A DNA stretch of 64,000 bases from Candidatus Sphingomonas colombiensis. GTDB lineage: Bacteria > Pseudomonadota > Alphaproteobacteria > Sphingomonadales > Sphingomonadaceae. Location of the stretch: contig CP119315.1 of assembly GCA_029202845.1 (NCBI GenBank), positions 317,501 through 381,500 on the forward strand, written 5' to 3'. Positions within the stretch are counted from its first letter, which is position 1; each line of letters begins with the position of its first letter. The position numbers and the translations under genes are program-made. The notes below the pieces were generated by a model that was not told the origin of the DNA, searched no databases, and worked only from the letters and a program-made list of their open reading frames with translations. Shown here one piece after another: positions 41,582 to 50,221 of the stretch.

Positions 41582-42583
41582 ATGGAAACGGTACAAAATC
41601 CGACACTGCTTGGGGTCGACGTCTATCTCGCCGCGACGATCCTGTCCGGCATCGCGACCTTCGCCGTGCTCGTCGCGATCTATGCGGCGCTCAGCGTGCA
41701 CGATCCGATGGCCCGCCGCGTCAAGGCGCTGAACGAGCGCCGCGAGCAACTGAAGGCGGGCATCACCGCCTCCACCGGCAAGCGCCGCGCAAAGCTGGTG
41801 CGCCGCAGCGAGGGGGCGGATCGCATTCGCACCCTGCTCGCATCGCTTCAGGTGTTGCAGGACAGCCAGTTGAAGGATGCGCAGCGCAAGCTGCTTCAGG
41901 CCGGCATCCGTTCTAAGGAATGGGCGGTCGGCGTAATTTTCGGCCGGCTGGTGCTGCCGATCGTGCTCGGCGGCATCATTCTGTTCATCGTTTACGGCAC
42001 CGACAGCTTTCCGGAATGGACCCCGCTCAAGCGCTATGGCCTGGTCGCGGGCACGTTCATCCTGAGCTACAAAGCGCCAGACATCTTCCTCCAGAACAAG
42101 ATCAGCAAGCGCTCGGCGGCGATCCGCAAGGGCCTGCCCGACGCGCTTGATCTGCTGGTAATCTGCGCCGAGGCGGGCCTGACGGTCGACGCCGCCTTCC
42201 ATCGCGTCGCGAAGGAACTCGGCAAGGCATATCCCGAGCTGGGGGACGAATGCGCGCTGACCGCAATCGAACTGGGCTTCCTCACCGATCGGCGACAGGC
42301 GTTTGAGAATTTCTCGAACCGCATCGCGCTGGACGAGGTGAAGGGCATCGTCACGACGATGATCCAGACCGAGAAATACGGCACCCCCCTCGCCTCCGCA
42401 CTGCGCGTGCTATCGGGGGAATTCCGCAACCAGCGCATGATGCGCGCGGAGGAAAAGGCCGCGCGCCTGCCCGCGATCATGACGGTGCCGCTGATCCTGT
42501 TCATCCTGCCGGTGCTGTTCGTCGTCATTCTTGGGCCGGCGGCCTGCTCGATCAAGGACGCCTTCATCAACGGGCCAGTCTGA
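41582..42583 (+). CDS. tadC: Tad inner-membrane platform protein TadC
   Basis: A 333-residue second T2SSF-family platform protein. It shows an N-terminal helix (TILSGIATFAVLVAIYAAL), a central helix pair, the cytosolic domain with GLPDALDLLVICAEAGLTVD and TMIQTEKYGTPLASALRVL, and C-terminal helices near PLILFILPVLFVVIL. It follows tadB after four bases. No pilin, tadE/F/G or TadD gene follows; a hairpin closes the cluster. Confidence 0.9.
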   Translation: METVQNPTLLGVDVYLAATILSGIATFAVLVAIYAALSVHDPMARRVKALNERREQLKAGITASTGKRRAKLVRRSEGADRIRTLLASLQVLQDSQLKDAQRKLLQAGIRSKEWAVGVIFGRLVLPIVLGGIILFIVYGTDSFPEWTPLKRYGLVAGTFILSYKAPDIFLQNKISKRSAAIRKGLPDALDLLVICAEAGLTVDAAFHRVAKELGKAYPELGDECALTAIELGFLTDRRQAFENFSNRIALDEVKGIVTTMIQTEKYGTPLASALRVLSGEFRNQRMMRAEEKAARLPAIMTVPLILFILPVLFVVILGPAACSIKDAFINGPV

Positions 42584-42596
42584 GCCTGCCCATGCT

Positions 42597-42624
42597 CCGG
42601 CCGGTCGCTCACGCGATCGGCCGG
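42597..42624 (+). terminator. Hairpin after tadC
   Basis: Arms CCGGCCG (42597-42603) and CGGCCGG (42618-42624) extend inward through a G-T wobble and TCGC/GCGA to a 12-pair stem with a 4-base loop. It starts 13 bases after the tadC stop. There is no T-run, so it may be a non-canonical terminator or an mRNA-stabilising end of the Tad operon. Confidence 0.5.
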
Positions 42625-42676
42625 AACGGGGCGATGCGATGGATCGTTGACCTCTCGAGTCAGGAGGTTCGCGACC

Positions 42677-42997
42677 ATGTTATTCACGACACCGACCCAA
42701 TATCTGGCCCTCGCCGTCGCGCTGCTCGCGGGCTGGTTTTTCGGCCTGGCCAGCCATCCCGGCGGTCGGAAATGGCGGGATCGCTATATCGCCGAGCGCG
42801 AAGCCCATGCCGCGACACGCGCCGAGAACGAGCGCCACGCAGCCGAAACCGATGCACGGCTGCGGGAAATCGAAGCGGAGAACGCCCGGCTCGGCCGCGC
42901 CGCCCCCTTCACCGCCGCCACCATCGCGCCCAACGCGCATGCCGCGACCGAAAACCGCCCAGAGCTGGATACGGATCATATCGGCACCAACGGCTAG
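42677..42997 (+). CDS. Small membrane-anchored coiled-coil protein of unknown function
   Basis: A 106-residue protein with one N-terminal membrane helix (QYLALAVALLAGWFFGLA) and a following Ala/Glu/Arg-rich helix (about residues 40-78, with HAATRAENERHAAETDARLR) that looks like a short coiled coil. The C-terminus is low-complexity. A strong AGGAGG ribosome site precedes the ATG at 42677, supporting this start over an earlier one. It lies between the Tad cluster and the sphingolipid genes with hairpins on both sides, so it is probably transcribed on its own. The function is unknown. Confidence 0.65.
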   Translation: MLFTTPTQYLALAVALLAGWFFGLASHPGGRKWRDRYIAEREAHAATRAENERHAAETDARLREIEAENARLGRAAPFTAATIAPNAHAATENRPELDTDHIGTNG

Positions 42998-43034
42998 ATG
43001 CGCATGAGCTAATTCGCCTGTCGGACGCGATTGG

Positions 43035-43061
43035 GCCAAGCTTCGGCCGCAATCGCTTGGC
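43035..43061 (+). promoter_or_regulatory. Inverted repeat upstream of the ACP gene
   Basis: Perfect 7-base arms GCCAAGC (43035-43041) and GCTTGGC (43055-43061) lie 33-59 bases before the ACP start codon, within the 96-base gap ahead of acp-spt. The GC content and lack of a T-run argue against a terminator for the small gene upstream. It could be an operator or leader hairpin controlling sphingolipid synthesis. The role is inferred from position only. Confidence 0.3.
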
Positions 43062-43093
43062 AAGGCCGAGCCTGACCTATTAAGGGCCGGGAC

Positions 43094-43336
43094 ATGAGCG
43101 ACCGCGATACCATTCTCACCGCCATCAAGGCGCAGATCGAAGCCTTCAACAAAAAGGGCATCGCGATCAGCGATGCCACCACATTTCAGGGCGACCTGGA
43201 ATGGGATAGCCTGACCGTGATGGATTTCGTCGCCGCGATCGAGGACGAATTCGACATCATCATCACGATGAACATGCAGGCTGAAATCGAAACGGTCGGT
43301 CAGTTGGCCGATGCCGTAGCCAAGCTGAAGGCGTGA
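43094..43336 (+). CDS. Specialised acyl carrier protein for sphingolipid synthesis
   Basis: An 80-residue ACP with the phosphopantetheine Ser39 in WDSLTVMDFVAAIEDEF. It differs from housekeeping AcpP, whose motif is DSLDxVE, by Thr-Val-Met-Asp-Phe after the Ser-Leu. Position one base before the serine palmitoyltransferase gene points to a dedicated carrier that presents long-chain acyl groups to that enzyme. In Caulobacter an acp gene next to spt is required for ceramide synthesis, which supports the role by analogy. An AAGG site lies upstream of the ATG. Confidence 0.88.
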   Translation: MSDRDTILTAIKAQIEAFNKKGIAISDATTFQGDLEWDSLTVMDFVAAIEDEFDIIITMNMQAEIETVGQLADAVAKLKA

Positions 43337-43337
43337 A

Positions 43338-44597
43338 ATGAGCGATAGCGGGCTGCAATCCGACGCTTCCCCGGCGAGCGCGCCGGTCGCTGCCGAGCGA
43401 GATCTGTTCGACAAGTTCAACCCGCTGATCGCGGAGCGCGAGGCGCTATTGTCGTCTGGCCTTCGCGATCCGTTCGGTATCGTGATGGAGGAGGTGAAAT
43501 CCCCCACCGTCGCGGTGATCAAGGGCCGCGAGACGATCCTGCTCGGCACCTATAATTATATGGGCATGACGTTCGATCCGGACGTGATCGCCGCCGGCAA
43601 GGAAGCGTTCGACAAATTCGGCACCGGCACGAACGGCAGCCGCGCGCTCAACGGCACGTTCCACGATCATATGGAAGTCGAGCAGGCACTGCGCGAATTC
43701 TACGGCATGTCCGGCGCGATCGTCTTCTCGACCGGCTATCAGGCCAATCTCGGCATCATCTCCGCGATCGCCGGCAAGGGCGAATATATCATCCTCGATG
43801 CCGACAGCCACGCTTCGATCTACGATGGCTGCGCGATGGGCAATGCGGAGGTCGTGCGCTTCCGCCACAATTCGGTCGAGGATCTCGACAAGCGGCTCGG
43901 ACGCCTGCCCAAAGAGCCGGGGAAGCTGGTGGTGCTCGAAGGCGTCTATTCGATGCTCGGCGACGTCGCGCCGCTAAGGGAGATGGTCGCCGTCGCCAAG
44001 AAACATGGCGCGATGGTGCTGGTCGACGAGGCGCATTCGATGGGCTTCTTCGGCCCCAACGGCCGCGGCGTTTACGAGGAACAGGGGCTGGAGGATCAGG
44101 TCGATTTCGTGATCGGCACCTTCTCCAAATCGGTCGGCACCGTCGGCGGCTTCTGCGTCTCTAACCATCCGAAGTTCGATATCCTGCGCTTCGTATGTCG
44201 GCCTTACATCTTCACCGCGAGCTTGCCGCCGGCAGTGATGGCGAGCGCCGCCGTCTCGATCCGCAAGCTGATGCACGCCCACAACAAGCGCGCGCATCTG
44301 TGGGAAAATACGCGTGAATTGCACGGCGGCCTGAAGCGCCTCGGCTTCCGCCTGCCCACGGACGAGCCGCAATCCGCGGTGGTCGCGGTGCTGCTCGACG
44401 ATCAGCAGCAGGCGGTGGCGATGTGGCACGCGCTGCTGGAGGCGGGGCTATACGTCAACGTCGCGCGCCCGCCTGCCACCCCGGCCGGAACATTCCTGCT
44501 GCGCTGCTCGGTTTGCGCGGAGCATAGTAGCGAACAGATCACGCGCGTCATCGCGATGTTCGAGGCGGCCGGCCGCGCAACCGGGGCGATCGCCTGA
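43338..44597 (+). CDS. spt: Serine palmitoyltransferase
   Basis: A 419-residue PLP enzyme of the alpha-oxoamine synthase family that condenses serine with a long-chain acyl thioester to 3-ketodihydrosphingosine, the first sphingolipid step. The PLP lysine is Lys264 in GTFSKSVGTVGGFCVSN; His158 (DADSHASIYDG) stacks on the cofactor; Asp230 and His233 lie in VLVDEAHSMGFFG. All are one position off the Sphingomonas paucimobilis enzyme (His159, Asp231, His234, Lys265), and the length is nearly identical. It is cytosolic and soluble in that species. The preceding ACP gene is one base away and probably co-translated. Confidence 0.96.
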   Translation: MSDSGLQSDASPASAPVAAERDLFDKFNPLIAEREALLSSGLRDPFGIVMEEVKSPTVAVIKGRETILLGTYNYMGMTFDPDVIAAGKEAFDKFGTGTNGSRALNGTFHDHMEVEQALREFYGMSGAIVFSTGYQANLGIISAIAGKGEYIILDADSHASIYDGCAMGNAEVVRFRHNSVEDLDKRLGRLPKEPGKLVVLEGVYSMLGDVAPLREMVAVAKKHGAMVLVDEAHSMGFFGPNGRGVYEEQGLEDQVDFVIGTFSKSVGTVGGFCVSNHPKFDILRFVCRPYIFTASLPPAVMASAAVSIRKLMHAHNKRAHLWENTRELHGGLKRLGFRLPTDEPQSAVVAVLLDDQQQAVAMWHALLEAGLYVNVARPPATPAGTFLLRCSVCAEHSSEQITRVIAMFEAAGRATGAIA

Positions 44598-44669
44598 GCT
44601 TCCCAGTGCGCCCGGCCAATCCGCCGGGCGTGCTTTTCCAGCGACGCCGGGTCTGATACTAATCCGCTG

Positions 44670-46622
44670 GTGAGCGCGAACCTCGGGGGAACCATTCCGG
44701 AAGGATCGGTATCGAAGCTGCGCACCATCATGCTGGCCGTGATGGGCGTGCTGGGCATCGCCGTGCTTTTCGGGCTGATCGTTACGCTGGGCGAGGCGAA
44801 CCGCCAGCGTGATCGCGCCATCCGCCTGCAATCGCATAGCTATGACATTATGGTGCTGGCGCGGACGCTGGGCGGCACGATCGCCGAATCCGAAGCATCG
44901 CTTGGCCGCTTCGTCATCTCCGGCGACAAGCAACTGGGCCGGCTCTATTACGACGAGTGGCAGCTTGCCGGGAAACAGATCGAGCGACTGGCGACGCTGA
45001 CCCGGCAGAGCGATAGCCAGGCCAGGCGCATGGGGCAGTTGCGGCGCGCCTATGAAGAGCGCGGCAAGGAACTGTCGCTGATCGCGCTCAACACCAATTA
45101 TGGCAAAAACAGCCAGGCATTGTCGCTTTATTATCAGGCGCGCGAAGCCCCATCGCTGGCGGCGATCGACAGCGTGCTCGAGGAGATCACCCGCAGCGAG
45201 CGCGATCTTCTCGATCTGCGCACGAGCGAAACGCGCGCCGCGATCGAGCGATCGGCGAAACTCGCGCGGATATTGTCGGCCTTCGGCATCCTCATCCTGG
45301 TCGGCGCGATCGCGCTCGGCGCCCTCACCGCGCGCGCCTTGACCGAGCGCGGCGTCGCCCGCGCGGAGGCCGCCGTCCAGCGTGAGCGGGCGGACGGATT
45401 CGCCGCCGCCGTTGCCGTCGCCACCGCAGAGTTGCGCGATCAGGAAGCGCGGCTGCGACAGGTGCAGAAGATGGAAGCCGTGGGCCAGCTCACCGGCGGC
45501 ATAGCGCACGATTTCAATAATATGCTTGCCGTTGTGATGGGCGGGCTTGAGCTGGCTCAGCGCGGCCTTGCCGGCACCGTCGGCCGCGCGGAGATCCGCC
45601 GTCACATCGACGGCGCGATGGAAGGCGCGAAGCGCGCGGCCGCGCTGACCGGCCAGTTGCTCACCTTCGCCCGCGAAACCGCGATCAATCCCGAAGTGAT
45701 GGCGGTTGATGACTTGCTGCGTGGCATGTCCGACCTGCTCGACCGGACGTTGGGCGACGCGATCACCGTTACGATTCGCGATCACAGCGCGGGATGGCGG
45801 CTACGCGCCGATCGCGTTCAGCTCGAGAACAGCCTCCTCAACCTCGCCGTCAACGCACGCGACGCGATGGACGGGCGCGGCACGCTGACGATCACCGCCG
45901 CCACCGCGTCGCTGGCGGAGGGCGAACGCGAATGCCCGCCAGGCGATTATCTCACCATCGCGGTCACCGACACCGGCTGCGGCATGGCGCCCGAAGTCGC
46001 CGAGCGGGTTTTCGAACCGTTCTTCACCACCAAGCCAGTCGGCAAGGGCACCGGGCTTGGCCTCAGCCAGATATTCGCCTTTGTCCGGCAACAGCGCGGC
46101 GCGATCGCGATCGCCACCGCGCCGGATAGCGGCACCACGATCACGCTCTATCTGCCACGCGATCTGAGCGACGAAGTCGCGCCCCCCCCGACCCAGCCCA
46201 TCCATCACGCGCCCGCCATCGCGACAGCCGCGCTCGAGGTGCTGGTGGTGGAAGACGATCCCCGCGTGCTGGCCGCAACGATCGGCGCGCTCAGCGAATT
46301 GGGGCACAACCCGATCCCGTGCGACGATCCGCTGGTCGCACCGGCCGTGCTTGCCGCGAACGAAACCATCGGCCTCATCATTTCCGACGTATTGATGCCG
46401 GCGCGCACGGGCCCGGAGATGATCGCCGCGCTCGACGGGCGGCATGCCCATATACCGGTGCTGTTCGTTACTGGTTATGCCGGTGAATTGACAGAGGGCG
46501 GCGGTTTCGGCGGCCACCATGTGCTGCGCAAACCGTTCACGCTTGCCGCGCTCGAACGCGCGATTACCGCGGCGACCAGCGCGGATCGCGCACTTGCACT
46601 CCCCGGCGTGCCGGCGGAATAG
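44670..46622 (+). CDS. CHASE3-domain hybrid sensor histidine kinase
   Basis: A 650-residue membrane kinase. It has two membrane helices (about residues 19-40 and 201-222) bracketing a periplasmic CHASE3-like domain with LGRFVISGDKQLGRLYYDEW. A HisKA domain with phospho-acceptor His280 (GGIAHDFNNMLAVVMGGLEL), an HATPase with VNARDAMDGRG, VTDTGCGMAPEV and GKGTGLGLSQIF, and a C-terminal receiver with Asp573 (IISDVLMPARTGPEM) and Lys in VLRKPFTL follow. The start is GTG at 44670. It sits between spt and lptFG, which suggests, but does not prove, a role in envelope lipid sensing. The output partner is not in the window. Confidence 0.9.
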   Translation: MSANLGGTIPEGSVSKLRTIMLAVMGVLGIAVLFGLIVTLGEANRQRDRAIRLQSHSYDIMVLARTLGGTIAESEASLGRFVISGDKQLGRLYYDEWQLAGKQIERLATLTRQSDSQARRMGQLRRAYEERGKELSLIALNTNYGKNSQALSLYYQAREAPSLAAIDSVLEEITRSERDLLDLRTSETRAAIERSAKLARILSAFGILILVGAIALGALTARALTERGVARAEAAVQRERADGFAAAVAVATAELRDQEARLRQVQKMEAVGQLTGGIAHDFNNMLAVVMGGLELAQRGLAGTVGRAEIRRHIDGAMEGAKRAAALTGQLLTFARETAINPEVMAVDDLLRGMSDLLDRTLGDAITVTIRDHSAGWRLRADRVQLENSLLNLAVNARDAMDGRGTLTITAATASLAEGERECPPGDYLTIAVTDTGCGMAPEVAERVFEPFFTTKPVGKGTGLGLSQIFAFVRQQRGAIAIATAPDSGTTITLYLPRDLSDEVAPPPTQPIHHAPAIATAALEVLVVEDDPRVLAATIGALSELGHNPIPCDDPLVAPAVLAANETIGLIISDVLMPARTGPEMIAALDGRHAHIPVLFVTGYAGELTEGGGFGGHHVLRKPFTLAALERAITAATSADRALALPGVPAE

Positions 46623-46722
46623 CTGCGATGAGCACGGGCGCGGATATTTCGGCTGACGCCCGGCGTTCGGCCTCCTATACCGCCCCGATTGTCCAGCAGC
46701 GACGAGTGACCGTTACCCGCCC

Positions 46723-47922
46723 ATGAAATCGATCGACCGCTACATGGCCCGGCTGATCGCGCTGCCGCTGTTCTCCACGCTCGTGCTCGCCGCGATGTTG
46801 CTGGTGCTCGACCGCATGTTGCGCCTGTTCGATTTCGTCGCGACCGAAGGCGGCCCAGTTTCGGTGGTGTGGCGGATGCTGGCGAATCTGCTGCCGGAAT
46901 ATCTCGGCCTCGGCATTCCGATCGGGCTGATGCTGGGCATCCTCCTTGCGTTCCGCCGCCTCGCCACCTCTTCGGAGCTGGATGTGATGCGCGGTGTGGG
47001 CATGAGCTACGGCCGGCTGCTGCGCGTGCCTTATATGTATGCGGTGGGGCTCGCGTTGCTCAATCTGGCGATCGTCGGCTATGTCCAGCCGAAGGCGCGC
47101 TATGCTTATGAGCAACTGCGTTTCGAATTGCGCACCGGCGCGCTCGGCGCCTCGATCAAGGTCGGCGAGTTCACCCATCTCGGCGATCGCACCACGCTGC
47201 GCATCGAGCAAAGCCGCGACGATGGACGGCAGCTTTCCGGCATCTTCGTGCATACTCAGACGCCCAAGGGCGATTGGGTCGGCGTGACGGCGCAGCGCGG
47301 CCAGTTCCTCGCGACGGATGACCCTGACGTCATCATCCTGCGCCTGACCAGCGGCACGTTGGTGCATAACCGCAGTGATTTCAGCACCCCGCGCGTGCTG
47401 ACCTTCAGCAGCCACGATCTGCCGATCAACCTGCCGAAATTCGAGCAGTTCCGTGTGCGCAGCGGCGAAAGCCTTGAGGCGACGCTGCCCGAACTCGCCA
47501 GCACCGGGCGCCATGGGCAGACGGTGCAGGAGCGCGATGCGAGCCGCGCCGAATTCCATTTCCGCGTCGCCGAAGTGGCGTCGATGTTCCTTCTGCCGCT
47601 GCTGGCGGTGGCGCTGGGCGTGCCGCCGAAGCGATCCACCTCGGCGCTGGGGGTATTCCTGTCGATCGTGATCATCGTGACCTATCATAAGGTCAATCAA
47701 TATGCCGCCTCGGTCGGCCAGCTCGGGCGGATCGATCCGTTCTTCGCGCTCTGGGTGCCGTTCCTGATCTTCGCGGGGCTGGTGCTGTGGATGTATCGCA
47801 CGATCGCTTTCGTTCCGGGCGGGCAGCCGATCGGCGCGCTGGAACGGGTGGCGGGCAAGGCGTGGAAGGCGGTGGTGCGCCACCTGCCCGGCCGACGACG
47901 CCCTGCGGGAGCACCGGCATGA
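46723..47922 (+). CDS. lptF: LptF-type permease of the lipopolysaccharide export family
   Basis: A 399-residue LptF/LptG-family protein: three N-terminal helices starting MKSIDRYMARLIALPLFST, a periplasmic beta-jellyroll (about residues 125-275), and three C-terminal helices ending near FVPGG. LptF and LptG with the LptB ATPase pull lipid out of the inner membrane towards LptC and LptA. LASTGRHGQTVQERDASRAE-like sequence before the last helices and PEYLGLGIPIGLMLGILLAF are family features. It overlaps lptG by four bases. In a group known to replace LPS with glycosphingolipid, its cargo may be sphingolipid. Confidence 0.88.
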   Translation: MKSIDRYMARLIALPLFSTLVLAAMLLVLDRMLRLFDFVATEGGPVSVVWRMLANLLPEYLGLGIPIGLMLGILLAFRRLATSSELDVMRGVGMSYGRLLRVPYMYAVGLALLNLAIVGYVQPKARYAYEQLRFELRTGALGASIKVGEFTHLGDRTTLRIEQSRDDGRQLSGIFVHTQTPKGDWVGVTAQRGQFLATDDPDVIILRLTSGTLVHNRSDFSTPRVLTFSSHDLPINLPKFEQFRVRSGESLEATLPELASTGRHGQTVQERDASRAEFHFRVAEVASMFLLPLLAVALGVPPKRSTSALGVFLSIVIIVTYHKVNQYAASVGQLGRIDPFFALWVPFLIFAGLVLWMYRTIAFVPGGQPIGALERVAGKAWKAVVRHLPGRRRPAGAPA

Positions 47923-49010
47923 CCTCGTTTTTCCCGTCTCGCACCATCTCGATCTACATGGGCCGGATGTTCCTCGTCCGGACGTTCGGAATCCTCGCCG
48001 GGCTGGTCCTTGTCCTTCAGGCGTTGGATCTGCTCGGGGAATCGGGCAAGATTCTCGCCGTGCCGGGCAATGGCGACGGCCAGGTTTGGTATTATGTCTC
48101 GCTGCGCGCGCCGCAGATCATCGCGCGCTTCCTGCCGTTCTCCGTGCTGCTCGGGACGATCCTGACGCTGATCACGATGAACCAGAACAGCGAAGTGATT
48201 GCGCTGAAGGGCGCCGGCATGTCCGCGCATCAGGTGCTGGCGCCGTTGATCGTCGCCAGCATTGGCGTCGCGGCGCTGAGCTTCGCCTTCAACGATCGCA
48301 TCGTGCCGCGCGCGACCGCCACGCTCAATCAATGGCAGAAGGTCGATTACGGGCCGATGCCGATCGATCGAGGGAACCGCACGAACGTGTGGGTACGTTC
48401 CGACGTAGATCTGATCGAGGTCGATCGGATCAAGGGGCGCGGTGAGGCCGCGCAACTCGGCGGCATCACCGTCTATGATCGGCACGGGGGCGAATTGCGC
48501 GCGATCATCACCGCGCCGCATGGCAAGCGATCGGGCGATGGCTGGGCGATCTGGCCAACGCAACGTTTCGATGTCGCCAGCGGCAAGGTGACAAAGCTTG
48601 GCCAAACCATGATCGCCGCCGGCGTGACGCCCGATCAGTTCACGCTCGCCTCGGTCGACGCGGACGAGTTGTCGTTCGGCGCGCTCAAGGAGGCGATCGA
48701 CGATCTCGGCGCGGCCGGCCGCCCGACCAAATCGCTGGAAGGCGCGTTGTGGCACAAATTGTCCGGGCCGCTTTCCTCCGTGCTGATGCCGTTGCTCGGC
48801 GCGGTGGCGGCGTTCGGCATCGCGCGTTCGGGCAAATTGTTCGTCCGCGCGGTGATCGGGATGGCGCTTGGCTTCGCCTATTTCGTCGCGGACAATTTCG
48901 CGCTGGCGATGGGCAATCTCGGCGCCTACCCGCCGTTCCTCGCGGCCTGGGCTCCGTTCCTGCTGTTCCTGTTCATCGGCGAAACGGTGCTGCTGCGCAC
49001 CGAGGAATGA
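47919..49010 (+). CDS. lptG: LptG-type permease of the lipopolysaccharide export family
   Basis: A 363-residue partner of the preceding permease. The N-terminus ISIYMGRMFLVRTFGILAGL and the helix FLPFSVLLGTILTLITMNQN with EVIALKGAGMSAHQVLAPL are LptG hallmarks; a periplasmic jellyroll follows, then three C-terminal helices (LFVRAVIGMALGFAYFVADN). Start MTSFFPSRTI at 47919 overlaps the lptF stop as ATGA, so equimolar synthesis is likely. No lptB, lptC or lptA lies nearby. Confidence 0.9.
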   Translation: MTSFFPSRTISIYMGRMFLVRTFGILAGLVLVLQALDLLGESGKILAVPGNGDGQVWYYVSLRAPQIIARFLPFSVLLGTILTLITMNQNSEVIALKGAGMSAHQVLAPLIVASIGVAALSFAFNDRIVPRATATLNQWQKVDYGPMPIDRGNRTNVWVRSDVDLIEVDRIKGRGEAAQLGGITVYDRHGGELRAIITAPHGKRSGDGWAIWPTQRFDVASGKVTKLGQTMIAAGVTPDQFTLASVDADELSFGALKEAIDDLGAAGRPTKSLEGALWHKLSGPLSSVLMPLLGAVAAFGIARSGKLFVRAVIGMALGFAYFVADNFALAMGNLGAYPPFLAAWAPFLLFLFIGETVLLRTEE

Positions 49011-49017
49011 TCGCGCG

Positions 49018-50112
49018 TCAGCCGCGCGGCAGCATCGTGCTCCGCGCGATCTTGCCGACCAGATAGGGCAAGCTGCGATAATTGGCGTTGTGATAGGGCG
49101 ACACCGGCTCCAGCGCCGCCGTCAGCCGCCGATGCGCCTCGCCCAGCGAATGATAAGGCACGCCGGGCAACAGGTGATGCAGCGCGTGATAGCGCAGACC
49201 CACCGGCGCCCATAGCGCGGGCAGCAGCCCCGGCGGCGGCACGTTGACCGAATCGAGATATTGCGCGGTGACGGTCATCGCCTCGCCTTCATTCTCCCAC
49301 AGATGCGCGACCAGCGTGCGGACCTGATTGAGCACGGCGACGCCGGAAGCGACCGCCAGCATGATGGCGAATGCACGCACCGGCAGCGTGCCGGTCGCAA
49401 CCAGCGCGATCAGCGCGATCGCCCACAGCGCGCAGGCAGTCTCGATCCGAATCCACTGCGTGCGGAACTCGCCTTCCGGCATCCGGCGACGGAACGAGGG
49501 ATTGATGGTGAGCGCGGAATAACGCTCCACCACCGCGCGGCGCAGCGGCGGGATCACCAGCGAAAGCGGCGACAACACGCCATAACGGAAGATCAACGCA
49601 ACCGGGGCCAGCGCCGCGACGATGATGAACACGGGCAAGGTCCACGGCTTCATCAGCGCGAGCGGCAGATATTCGGGATCGTCCGCCGTGCCATATCGGG
49701 TGCGCGCGTGATGCAGGTTATGCACGCCTTCGTACATGAAGGATGGCACCAGCATCGGCACACCGATGAACATATTATAGGCGAAACGGAAACCCGGCAG
49801 TGCCGCATGGCGCACGTGGGTCAGCTCGTGAATGAAGCTGAGCGCGCGATATAGCGCGAGCACCGCAATCACCCCGGCGACAATCGTCCACGCGGTCGAA
49901 TGAAGCGCGATCGCCGATACCAGCCCGGCATAACCGAGCGCGACCGATCCGAGAAAGTCGCCCCAATAGATGCCCGGGCGCGGCGCGTTGATATCGCGCG
50001 TCAGGTCCGCCGCGGCTTTCAGCATCGCGCGGTCATCGGCGATGGGCGGGCGACCCGCGCTTGCCGGCGCGGCTTCCCGATCGAGGGTAATGGTCGTCAT
50101 GGCGTGATCCAT
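49018..50112 (-). CDS. Membrane fatty acid desaturase
   Basis: A 364-residue di-iron desaturase/hydroxylase of the FA_desaturase family. The three histidine boxes are HELTH (in LSFIHELTHVRHAA), HNLHHA (in YEGVHNLHHARTRYG) and HALHH (in LRYHALHHLLPGVPYH). Hydrophobic helices occur in pairs between boxes. It introduces a double bond or hydroxyl into an acyl or sphingoid chain; regiochemistry and substrate cannot be read. It lies convergent to lptG with 7 bases between and divergent from the GNAT-like gene, so it could act on sphingolipid chains. The start is ATG at 50112 or 50100. Confidence 0.88.
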   Translation of the reverse strand: MDHAMTTITLDREAAPASAGRPPIADDRAMLKAAADLTRDINAPRPGIYWGDFLGSVALGYAGLVSAIALHSTAWTIVAGVIAVLALYRALSFIHELTHVRHAALPGFRFAYNMFIGVPMLVPSFMYEGVHNLHHARTRYGTADDPEYLPLALMKPWTLPVFIIVAALAPVALIFRYGVLSPLSLVIPPLRRAVVERYSALTINPSFRRRMPEGEFRTQWIRIETACALWAIALIALVATGTLPVRAFAIMLAVASGVAVLNQVRTLVAHLWENEGEAMTVTAQYLDSVNVPPPGLLPALWAPVGLRYHALHHLLPGVPYHSLGEAHRRLTAALEPVSPYHNANYRSLPYLVGKIARSTMLPRG

Positions 50113-50221
50113 TGGCGCAAGATAGTGGCGATACGGTGACCTTTACAGGCCGCCCCTCGCCCGAATCATAACGGAAACGTCACTCGCCATGATCGCTCCG
50201 GGCGATTATTGCGCTTGAGTC

